From: Psilocybe azurescens
Taxonomy: Eukaryota; Basidiomycota; Agaricomycetes; Agaricales; Agrocybaceae
DNA length: 62,428 nucleotides
Direction of reading: 5' to 3'
Assembly: GCA_023853785.1 (NCBI GenBank)
Contig: JAJIRX010000990.1
Span: 1-62,428 of the forward strand
In this document: one piece after another, positions 21,063 to 31,504 of the stretch
How the letters are laid out: each line of letters starts with the position of its first letter
Position numbering within the stretch: the first letter of the stretch is position 1
Position numbers and translations under genes: made by a program
The notes under the pieces: generated by a model
The model's database searches: none
Told to the model about the DNA's origin: nothing
The model's input: only the letters and a program-made list of their open reading frames with translations

Positions 21063-23505
21063 CATTTAAATTTTTCATCTCGCCTCGCCAAGAAACAAGA
21101 GTATCTCGTATAATACCTTCGAGGTAGGGACAGAATTAATGAGTCCACAGCGACCACATGTCGACCTCCCCTAAACTTACATTTGCAATCCCACCCTCTC
21201 CCACCTGTGCATCGCCAAGCTTTGTCTAAGATCCTTATCCGACGCTACTGCAACGTACTACTTTTCACCAGCACTTAGAGATTTGTCTTCGATCGTTATC
21301 CAAAAACGAATACACTGCTATCTGAGGGAAATGTCCAAGAAGGAATCTTGTCGACAGCCCGCCCACCCACGGCCATCTGTATCCGTGCCCGAAGCTCCTC
21401 GATTTCTTAGTCGATACCATGCATCTATCTCACAGTACTTCTGGCTATACCCACTGGCACGATTCTACGCCTCTCTCCCGCTCTCCATCGAAACGACTTA
21501 CACACCGACTTCCACACCCATGCCACTTTTTTCAAGCTTGGCATTCTCTGCGTCTCGGCTCATATCAAGCTTCTCGTCTCGTCTCGTCTCGTCTGTGAGA
21601 TTGGCATAATTTCCGTTATTCGGAGCTGCAGAGACTTGACTCCGGGAAACTAGCATGGGAGACGTTCTCATAAAAATTAAATATGGCATCGGTGTGCGTG
21701 TCTACATGCCTACGTGTCTGTCGTGTCTGTCTGTCTGTCTGGGGTTCTAGCTGGATGGATGGCAGACGACGGACGATACTGTCGGATATTTGATGTATGT
21801 CAATGTAATTTGACTGATGACCGGTGACTGGTACGCTGCCATTTCGTTTCTCGAAGGGGGCATCGTCCGCGGCATGTGGCATTCGGGTTCCCTCGCCTCT
21901 TAGCACCTCATCGTGAATTGCCGCTCAAGCGCTGGATGCACATCTACGCATACCAGTAATATTACTATACCCCTACCTTGGATCCAGCGTCACTTCATTC
22001 ATTAACCTAACTTACATATTCGTGGACGACTAAGGGTCTACACTGCTTGGCTCTACCGTTAACGATCTCTGATATCCCATTTTTCGAGAATTTATTATAG
22101 ACGCCGAATCGTTGGACGTGTTGCCGTGTGCCATTAGACGAGCTACATGACTTGATACAGCGAAATGGCTATGTCACCCGGGTAATCGCACAGAGAATAG
22201 GCTCTGGGGTCGCTGTCTAATTCAACAGGTTGTTCCAAAATCCATTCTACGTCTATCTGCACATGTACCTGCGGCCAGACACTTCAAGGAATGTACATGC
22301 CTGCCCATGTAAAGTGTTCAGTATCCTTTTGGCTCTCGTCTTTCACATCACCAGTGGCGTAGATTCCGCATGCACGTCTGCTGGTACCCTTCCTGTCTCC
22401 AGCGCTACCTCCTGTGCTATATCCGCTTTCCCTTATTGCGAACGTTATCTCATTCTACCTCGGCATAATGATTCAGTCATACCGGAGAACTACCACGTAC
22501 AACGGCTGCTAATATCGCGGCGAATGCTATCATGCGGTCGTTGAACTTGTATCGCACCTGTCGTCAACATCCACATCTACCTCATTCTGAAACCCAAGGC
22601 ACACACTGTGACAATGAACTTAGTAGCACTATATTTCACCCAAATGTCTTCATTATAGTCTCGGGCACTGCAACGATCAATCTGATGTCGACCAACAACT
22701 TAACGGATAATAAACAAACGTAGTATTCGCCGTACGATTGCTGCTCCATCTTGGTCCCTTCGGAAACTGCTCTCGATTTCCTACGCTCGCATGGATATGG
22801 CGCATCAGCTGGCTGCTGGTATCAGATCACGCCATGTGAGATAAATCCGCAACAAACCAAAGGGATGACCGGATCACTGGTTAGCTCACCCCTATCTCCC
22901 GACCCAGGCTGCCTTATTACGCATACATGATCAAAAGTAATCCGAGTGAGTGTATCGTCGCTGGTTGATGCGTTCAAATATGATACCGATACCTCGGCCG
23001 CTTTTGTGCTTGATCTGTGAGTTTCATGAGATCAAATCGGTCTTGCGGCGGGTTCCAGCCTTGTCTATCAGTGACCGCGCACACGGCAGATTGAGGTTGG
23101 GCTACGCTTGAGTGCGAGCTCAAGACGGGGACACGGAGCAGATTGGAGGCGCTGGGTGGGGGGCCACTCTGCTCGGTGATTTCTGCTGTGTTCGATCATC
23201 AGTGAATACATCAAGCCGGCCGCAAGACAAAAACAACATTAATGCGTAGTAGTAGTATACTTTGTCCTTGGTTGGTATGACTGTATGTAATACTAATGAT
23301 GCTTTGTGAGTGTCTAATGAATGAGAAGAGAATGCAGAACTGTAAAGTATGCTATGGCTCCGATGAGTGTTGGGTTATGAACATGATACTATGAGTGAGA
23401 TTTTAATATTGGTCTATGAAACGAGGTAGGTAGTATCGAATTCGACGTTCGTGGTCGTTTAGGGAAGAGGAAAACTGAAGAAAGCGTGAGAACGAAAGGC
23501 GACGG
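21063..23505. other. No recognisable gene; short microsatellites
   Basis: CTCGT repeats lie at 21571-21595 and TGTC repeats at 21717-21742. An inverted copy of the dispersed GTCGACATCAGATTGAT motif lies at about 22655-22715. Frames of up to 108 codons (21283-21609) have no features of a known protein. Confidence 0.45.
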
Positions 23506-23941
23506 TCAACGTTTGCCGCTCGGCTGGACGCTGGTGCTTCTTTGTTTGCACCTTGCTATTACGTTACAAGGTGGCGTTAATGCTGTTGTACTGCCTGACA
23601 TCCACCGCCATGAACGGTTAATGAACCGCCATATCACCTCAACAGGACACCCATCGAGAGCCGCCAGGGCGGCATCCTTTGCTTGTTGGAAGGTATTTTT
23701 ATCTACCTGTCGATATCGGTATTTAGCCCATCCCCAATACCATTAAATTTAACGGAGAGATAAGAAAAAGTGCTAAGCAACGAGGAAATCACCATTTCGA
23801 ATTTTCGATGGGATTGAGTTCACAATGAAACTTGGGCAGAAAAATGCATTCATGACCTTTGTGTGAGAAGAAGCCGCTTTGCTCTTGGACTGATTACGGA
23901 GGCCAGAAATATTGCGCCTGGGTTTCTTTTTCGGAGGCATT
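23506..23941 (-). pseudogene. Internally deleted DDE transposase
   Basis: On the minus strand the frame starts MPPKKKPRRNISGLRNQSK, a basic leader seen on basidiomycete DDE transposases. Within 30 codons it joins CIFLPKFHCELNPIE, the conserved stretch around the last catalytic acid of this family. After a disruption of about 60 bases bounded by AATGGT on both sides, the C-terminal part continues (YWGWAKYRYRQVDKNTFQQA, then CPVEVIWRFINRSWRWM) to a stop at 23506-23508. Some 250-300 central residues, including the first two catalytic acids, are missing. Small frame differences occur at the junctions. The remnant cannot catalyse transposition. The terminal repeats of its element were not located. 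Confidence 0.7.
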
Positions 23942-24673
23942 GTGGGTATGTGGGCATGCAGAACTCAAATTCATTATTTTTTGTGGGCCCACCACTCAAT
24001 AAAAATCTTTGAAACGCGGTGAACACGCTCCGTCGGTTGAAAGGAAGCGATTGCGCACTTTTTCAGATTTTTCCTATGGGTTTTCGGGATTTGGCCAAAT
24101 TTTCAGAGTATATTTTCTTATATGTACATTTCCTCAAGAACGGCTCGATGAATCGAGCTGAAATTTGGCCACAAGCTTCGCCTAACTAATACGCATCAAT
24201 TCCGGTGATAAAAAAGTCGACCTATGATGGCCGAAATTATTGGTGGTCTCTGGTTGTCCACGACTGTAGATGTAGGGCTATGTATCCTCAGCATTGCGTG
24301 CTCAGGGCAGAATATCGAGGACGGCAGATAAGATCGGAGCTTCGATGGTCTACATGTCATGATCATTCATGAGGACCAGCCATTATCTTTTAGATTTGGC
24401 TATTTATGGACCAGCGGCCTCCGAGGTTTGAATCCATCATGATGTTCATACAAGTTGACCATCGAAACAAGCGGTGCAAATCATGGTACATGAGCTAACG
24501 GCATGATAAAAATATGGACGTATCTTGGGATAAGACTGAGTTAGATATCAAATATGTAAGTTGCTCAGAAGAATCATTTCCGGAATTTGGCTAATCAATC
24601 GACAGTGTAGTCTATCGATATATATAATGAGGTCCTCGGTAAAAGAGTATCCTCAAGCCTGCAGCATTCTACA
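23942..24673. other. No recognisable gene
   Basis: This is probably the former 5' flank of the deleted transposon plus unique sequence. No inverted ends, repeats or coding frames stand out. Confidence 0.4.
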
Positions 24674-25840
24674 ATGTCTACACCTGAAACTTCAAATATG
24701 CCAGTCAATCTCGAAGAAGGAAAATTTAGCGCGTACCTCAATCATGGCTTAACACTTTTGAATTTCCTTATGGGTACATTTCCACATTGATCAATATCAG
24801 TACCACAGACTCACGTATGTCAGGCATGTACACCTTGGTATACGGAGGAACTGTGTATCTACATAGTAAGCTCCATCCTTCAACTTAAAAATAAATGTCG
24901 GTGATGTGTCCTGCATATCCAGTAAACACACAAATGCCCGGAATCATCGCATCGTCCTATGATCTCCTATCAGTCATTTCAGTCCTGTACCTTCTTTGCT
25001 TTTTGAATTTCCTAGTAAAATGGTATCTCCCTAATTGGATAGTCGTTATACTATAGCGTGATTTCTGCACATTTATTAGCGTGCCGAGCTACTTTCCGTG
25101 AGCCCCCTATTTTAAGTAATTTTGTGTCATTTCGAGTACCTTTAGACTTTGTAGCCTCTTCCAATAAGATTCCAAGCCATGATCTGATGGTGCCTTCAGG
25201 TACTCGAAATGACATAAAAGTACTTAAAATAAGTTGCTCACGGAAAGTAGCTCGGCTTGTTAATAAATGTGCAGAAATCGCGCCATACTTATACATGGAA
25301 CACGAGACAATCCATCTTTTTTGGGACAGCGGGAAATGCCCCTGAACGGATTTATGTTCTCAGCCCCTTTCTATCTGATTCCATGTTAACTGTTCCGGAT
25401 GGACTAGTGGTTGGTCAATATCATTGATTATTGCATAATTCTCGTGGACGTCTTGACAGATATGGAGATGCTACCATACTACCTTCCATTATAGATATGA
25501 ACGTTATATGTCTCAGCTAACGTAAAATCAGTGGATGGCGCCAACCGTCCTAATCACAAGAATTGCTCTTACAAAACCTACCTGCACTGTTGGATCAGTG
25601 ACAATAACTCACAGCTCCAGCTTGCAATTTGGCTCTCAGCAACGCAGTGGGAGTGGCCGAAGTGGTATTGCCACAGGAGAAGACATTAACGACTCAGTTC
25701 AGACACACAATGCGGAGCCGATCCCGATGATTAAATTGAAGAGGGAGTCTCTGAGAGCGGAGGTCGCGTTCGGGGAAATCAGTCTGGGGCACTACACTGT
25801 CGTGAATCCATGGTTTAAACGTTTATCCCTTCTTTATTAA
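24674..25840 (+). pseudogene. Decayed paralogue of the 13485-14769 membrane protein
   Basis: The first exon (from ATG 24674; MPVNLEEGKF, LTLLNFLM) and second exon (MYTLVYGGTVYLH) match the intact gene, including intron positions. The third exon has a frame change and a TGA near 24960, then is cut by an inverted-repeat insertion at 25056-25284. Only WRCY and the tail MAPTVLITRIALTKP (25535 on) survive after it. The exon equivalent to the intact gene's fifth is missing. It cannot encode a membrane protein. The C-terminal tail alone stays open for about 100 codons. Confidence 0.8.
25056..25284. mobile_element. 229-bp inverted-repeat element (MITE-like)
   Basis: Arms of about 87 bases (25056-25142 and 25197-25284) are inverted copies, e.g. 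GATTTCTGCACATTTATTA and CTACTTTCCGTGAGC, around a loop of about 54 bases. It interrupts the third exon of the decayed membrane protein gene. The target duplication is unclear; TAT/TA flanks are possible. Because of the arms, both strands look open, but it has no coding content. Confidence 0.8.
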
Positions 25841-28053
25841 ATCGCTTTAGACTCCATTCTGCTTTCCTTTTACCACTCTTTCTTTTCCTTATACTGATAC
25901 CCACAACTCCCACAGGGAATTGGAGCTGAAAAAAACATACAGAGCTCATATATTCGTCCTATTGTTGCCTTCGCTGACTCGTACTCATTTCGTTTTCATA
26001 TCTCCTGATTTGGTACGGCTCTCGGTGATAAATTAACTAAGTCATTTCGAATTGCAAGTCACGCAGACCTACTGATGGCATAGGAAGTCTTCTACGCAAT
26101 GCTATGTCTGTTTTTCAATTTTTCATAGTAGAGCCTTTGCGTCTATATCGACCACTCTTTATGTCTTTCCACGATGCTGGGTCCTCGCCCTTTGTCAACA
26201 CTTGAAAGACGGCACCAAACTAATCGAGGACGGAATCTACCGTGGTCTTCTGGGCACCATTGTAGCTTTCCTTTAAATTATTATACCAGATTATTTGCCG
26301 TTAGAGACTCCACCAGAAGGTCTGTCGAGCGCGCCCTCGGTCGAGGATCATTGGTGACCTCTTTATGGGAGACAAACATCTATCCACTATAGGACTTGCT
26401 CCAACTGGTGGAGGCGCAAGGTACACTATATTCACTCCATAATACGGAGTCCCAGTGCTCCCGACGTTACTCCGGGTCACGGACCGACTGAAGTCAATCC
26501 AAAGTCGGGTAGAGTGAGAAAAGCTGCTACACCTGACAGGTGGCTCGGGCTTCCCCACACTTAATCGATTATTGTGTGCTTTGTGACCGTGGAAGCTCAG
26601 TAAATGATGCGCCCTACGTATGCGGTGAATTGTTGGAGAAGTGCTGTTTTGGGTGCCTGGGCAGGCTAGCATTAAATCCCAGTAGACATTCTCGTTAGTC
26701 TCCCAAGGCTGGGACTGTACTTTATCGACTAGGTAGTCGTTGAATTTGTGTCCAGACCATCCAATAGTTGTATGTGCGTAAAATTTTAACTTGTTTGAGC
26801 AATTAACGCAACATAGACTACCACTGTCATTGTTGAGTGGTGTAGGATAAACTGTAGTTTCATCCAGAGGCCCAAAGTAACTGTGCTATTTTTAAAGCGT
26901 TTATTTTAGATGCGGGGTATTAACGAAATTCATTGCGTTACAGGTTGACTAATGGGCGTCCATGACGACCCCTGGGCTCGTCGATGGAATCTAGGAGAGG
27001 CTGCTAGGTTATTTAGTTCAATGTACTTATAACATGTCTTAATGCCGTTAAGTAACTCTTATTGTTAACGACGACAGGCATGGGTTCTTCAATTTCATGT
27101 GTCTCTAGCTAGTATTGCGCAGCAAGTCATCCAACTGTACGACCTAATTTTAGCGCTGGACCTGAGCTTGAAATGCAATCATCGTACATTTCCCACGCAC
27201 CGGCATTTGGGTGTGGTGGGCGCAATGTCAGTGTACTAAAACGACTCGCACATTGTGGTCTCGGCCTCCCATCCTCTTTCGGATGGGAGGCCGAGACTAC
27301 GCACATTGGTATCTTCGGTGATACAGAATCAGTTACGCAACAGTGATAGTAGAATCTCTCCCATAGTTGGCTTCAAAGAGCACACATAGATACTCCGGAG
27401 TGTTCTTTTGCCGCGGCATGGCCCCGAAATCCCGCACGTACCTTCCGTTACCCGTCTCATGGAGCAGCTAATGTTGAATAGATCAAAGAAAACAAGCGAA
27501 AACTGTAAGATTGAGAGGTAGACATGTAGCGTACAACGATGTAAATATTTTACTTATGTACTGTAAAATACATTTTATGCCAGTTAAATGAGCTCTAACG
27601 GAGAATTGAATCCACATAAAAATCCTACATGCTTGTGGCGGCGCATTTAGCGCACGGGATCACGGGAAATGGAGCCGTTTGATTCTCAGGTTCCAACAGC
27701 TAAACGACACAATAATAACTCAGTCCCGGGAGTATTTGCCACTAGTCCGATCCCGACTGACTGAATGTGATGACTGCAAGCAGTCTAGACACACGCTTTA
27801 GGACATACCTGCATTCTATCACATAACGGTGGTGGTAGTATACAATCCAACAGAGGTCGTGTCGCATTGAAGGAGCAATTTCTGTACCGCCGACAAGCAC
27901 AAATGTAGCGGAAGTAACTTGGGCCGGGTATCTGACACTCAGGGCACTCCCTGGTATAGGACATGGTATAGATATACTTACAATCAGTGATGCAGGTAGA
28001 CGGAATGCAGCAAAATATCGCCATTTCGTCATTCAATTGTGGAAAAACTGCCA
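25841..28053. other. No recognisable gene; one long hairpin
   Basis: No frame has family resemblance. The only distinct structure is the 20-bp-stem hairpin at 27255-27300, described separately. Confidence 0.45.
27255..27300. other. Perfect 20-bp-stem hairpin
   Basis: Positions 27255-27274 pair with 27281-27300 (core GTCTCGGCCTCCCATCC and its complement, one G-T pair near the base) around a 6-base loop TCTTTC. It is GC-rich within AT-richer DNA and isolated from any gene by more than 800 bases. Confidence 0.85.
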
Positions 28054-28059
28054 TATAAA
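28054..28059 (+). promoter_or_regulatory. TATA box of the P450 gene
   Basis: TATAAA lies 78 bases upstream of the P450 start codon at 28137. A pyrimidine-rich stretch follows (about 28090-28125) where fungal transcripts often start. Confidence 0.5.
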
Positions 28060-28136
28060 GGGCCTCTCCAGAAATTGGTATTCTATCTCAGTCTCACTCA
28101 CTTCTTTTCCTTCTTCAATTGTTATCTATCAGAGAG

Positions 28137-30095
28137 ATGATTTTCCACATATTAAGCCTCACTGCGAAGGTAAATTTAATGCTATCCAATGATCGTCAGG
28201 TCTCGCTCACTGTTCACTAAATTAGATAATTGTCGCCTTCTTCTCTCTCCTGTTAGCTTACTTCTTGAGCCCCATTGTACTTCGCCACCTCGTTACTGAC
28301 GAGGAGGGTAACCGGATTCCTCCTGGTCCGCCTATACGATATGCCTTCCTTCGCAAATACGCCGAAAGGGCTCTCGACGGATGGGCGAAGCGGTATGGGG
28401 GCCTCTTCTCCATTTGGATGGGCAGCCAACTCTTCGTGATCATTTCGGATCCTCACGTTGCCAAAGACCTTCTTGTGACCAATGGAGCAATATTTTCCAG
28501 CCGAAAGCGGTACTTTATGAAAAGTCAAATTATTCTCAAAGGGCGCGCTATCACTGGTTCTCCGTATGGGAGTACATGGAGACAGCATCGTCGACTCGCC
28601 AGTTTGGCACTTAGTCCTAAATCCATGGAAGGACATGCAGCTATCATGGATTACGAAGCACACATGCTCGTGAAGTCCCTCTACGAGCAGAGTCATAGAG
28701 GAAAGGTTTCCTTGAATACGACACAGGCTACAGGACGATATGCATTAAAGTAAGCGGAGACTATCCCCATTGTGACTTGAAATATCTGATCATTCCATAC
28801 TAGTAACATGCTCATACTCTCATTTGGAATTCGAACTACATCGCTGAATGATCCTCTGATCTCTAAGGCCCTTAGACTTACTATGGAATTCATGGAGCTA
28901 ACTGGTCAGTAATGTTGATCTCGTAGTGCTTCTAAGACTAATCCTGAACACTGCCATAGGGCCGTGGGCAAATGTTGTGGACTTCTTCGAGATTCTTCAG
29001 TACATACCAACTGCCAAACGAACGCGAGGACATCAGCTATACTCCGATATGGTCGACACATATGGGTCAATGCTATTGCAGTTCAAGACTAAGATGGTGG
29101 CTGGCGAAGAGGTCCCAGATTGCCTGATAAAGACGCTCCTGGAGAATCAGGAGTCTGAGAAGCTTGACTGGGAGGATATTTGCATGCTATCAGCTGTATT
29201 CACACTGGGAGGTGTACATTCTGTAAGCCAAGGCTATCTATCTAGTACATGTTGCAGTTTGATCTAATCGCCGAGTGTTTAGGTTTCTGGCATGATTCAG
29301 TGGTTTATTGCCACTCTTCCATCCCACCCTGATTTGTGCGCACGGGCGCAGGAGGAGCTCGATAGAGTCGTCGGTCGCGATCGTTGGCCAACGGTTGAGG
29401 ATGAATTCAATCTTCCATACGTACGAGCGATGATCAAAGAGGTATGATCTACTAAGTATTTAGTACCGGATTCAGCTACTAAAACAGTCTCGCAATTGTA
29501 GCTTGAACGCCTTCATGCTCCATTTTGGAATGCTACACCTCATTTTACGACAGAAGACTTCTCTTATAAGGGAAATTTTATCCCTAAGGACACCGTCGTT
29601 ATACTTAACTGCTATACTCTCCACCATAACGCGACTCGGTATCCTAATCCGTAAGTTTCAAAATACTCGCCTTTGGCAAAATTTCTATAACTAGTTTTAT
29701 AGATTCACTTTCAATCCTGACCGATATCTTGAAGACAACCTTAGCTGCAATGAGTCATCTAAGCTGTCGGATCCACTGGCGCGTGATCATTGGGCGTTTG
29801 GGGCAGGGTAAGTGCAGATTCCAAGTTTACCATCGAGCCGACGTTTGAATATATCAAATGCAGAAGACGGATATGTCCTGGACTTCAAGTTGCTGAGCGC
29901 GAGCTTTGGCTGGTATGCTCGCGCCTACTATGGTCTTTTAACTTTCAGGCTATTCCGAACGAGCCTATTAGCCTTGAAGAGTACGATGGGCTGTCTGGTC
30001 GCACTCCCAAGCCTTTCAGGCTACATCTCGCCCCACGCTTCGAAGGGGTTTCAAAGATTCTGGACAGTGCAGACGACGTTCCTTTATATTTGTGA
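28137..30095 (+). CDS. Cytochrome P450 monooxygenase, eight exons, intact
   Basis: Exons 28137-28169, 28226-28749, 28804-28904, 28960-29222, 29283-29441, 29502-29650, 29703-29807 and 29864-30095 join in frame to 521 residues, the usual size of a microsomal P450. A hydrophobic N-terminal anchor (IIVAFFSLLLAYFLSP) precedes the proline hinge PPGPP. The K-helix ExxR is E360-R363, the segment FNPDRY follows, and the haem loop FGAGRRICPG supplies the haem ligand Cys449. The I-helix reads TLGGVHS, lacking the usual acid-threonine pair, so its oxygen-activation details may differ. The short first exon is fixed by the acceptor at 28224-28225; the next AG (28258-28259) would shift the frame. It probably oxidises a hydrophobic small molecule at the ER. 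I recognise a basidiomycete-specific family but cannot name its CYP number. No pathway genes are adjacent. Confidence 0.93.
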
Positions 30096-30129
30096 CATGC
30101 TTGCTTTTATTTATTTATTGTATCCGATA

Positions 30130-31046
30130 CACGATACCCATATCAGCAACGGCTTGACCCCGTATAATCTAACATAGGCTTTATAAATTATCGCTTCTAT
30201 TAAGGCTCCGTTCGAATTCAGAATGTGAGGCCACATTCTCACATTCTGTGATGGCATTCTCGATCACCTGACCTCAGCGTGATAATTGTGTGACTTCCTA
30301 ATTAGAATACAAGGTCGAAACTACAATCTAATTTTATGATTTTCTTCTATTCATATATAATTTGACCTCATTTATGAAAATTAGATTTAAAGAACTTGAA
30401 TATAGGTGGATAGATGTCGAGCAGCTTGAGCGCGACACCACCTTTCCCGATTTGGGTTATCTTGTCACAGAAGGTCACAGATTGGATCAGAATGCCAACT
30501 TCCTATTATGGACTCAGAATGTGAGAATGTGGCTCACATTTTGAATCCGAACGGAGCCTTGATAGAAGCGATAATTTATATCTCGAGGACGGTGCGTCGC
30601 GCCTTGTAAATAGAAGTAGAGGCAGTAGGTAGTGAGGTGGGGGGTGGAGAGGTCAGCGGCGGCGTTGCGGCGGCGTCATCTCCAGGGCGTACAGGACCGA
30701 TGGCAATGCTGAAGGGTGACCTCCACTTCGCATCGCCATGGTACTCTACTCTGCCTATTATACGTATAGACTTGTAATTAATAAAAGGATTATCTGATTC
30801 TAAAGGTGATGGGTGGGTGGGATTTTAGAGATATTCGGTAGGTGATGAATGGGTAAGGTAAATTTGTGTTGACCGCCTATGCAGTCGGTCGTGGTACAGG
30901 TCAGAGTAAGTAAATAAAGTAGAGTGTTAGGGAGGTAAGCACGTGGCGGCGTCTCCTTCTCACGAGACAACGTACCCGGAGGCGGGTACTTTCAAAGCCT
31001 ATGTTAGATTATACGGCGTCAAGCCGTTGCTGATATGGGTATCGTG
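30130..31046. mobile_element. 917-bp TIR element with TA duplication, carrying a nested MITE
   Basis: The outer arms 30130-30181 and 30995-31046 are inverted copies with one or two mismatches (start CACGATACCCATATCAGC). TA at 30128-30129 and 31047-31048 fits a target duplication. It begins 35 bases after the P450 stop codon. A second element sits exactly at the inner end of the left arm. The interior (30579-30994) has no transposase frame, so the element is non-autonomous. Confidence 0.8.
30184..30578. mobile_element. 395-bp nested MITE with TA duplication
   Basis: About 66-bp inverted arms (from 30184 and ending at 30578; TAAATTATCGCTTCTAT, GGCTCCGTTCG) are bounded by TA at 30182-30183 and 30579-30580. 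It lies inside the 917-bp element, so it inserted later. The interior has one 60-codon frame without features. Confidence 0.85.
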
Positions 31047-31504
31047 TAATATTGTTCCATAAATATTGGTGTAACAAATGTGGCATAAAAGAAGGAATCT
31101 ATCAACGACTGCGAAAATACATAAGCTATGTTATTATAAACTATAGTGTAGATAATAACGAATTTATTGTCTATTGATTTGTTAAATGTGTGGACAGCGG
31201 GCAACATACGGGAGAAACTCAAAAGAACAATGATCACACGACACTCACCACGTCCGCTAATGATCAGAATTGGCATCGAGATGATAGTTGCTGTACACAA
31301 GAATGGGGTAGCTATGCATGTAAATTGACCCTGGTCTGCAGCGCTCAAGGATCTAATGAGGTATGAGCCTAGAATAGAAATGAGGAGAGATCGCATATGA
31401 CATTGCGCCGCGAACTCAGAACGAGGTACAGGACCCCTATGGCGCACGACGATTAAACATTGTTCCAGGTGGTAAAACAAAGGCAGCCGGAATAGGGTGG
31501 AATC

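Noticed and set aside
23486..23746. Plus-strand 86-codon frame with a signal-peptide-like start
   Set aside because: It is the shadow of the minus-strand transposase C-terminus, which has the recognisable protein sequence.
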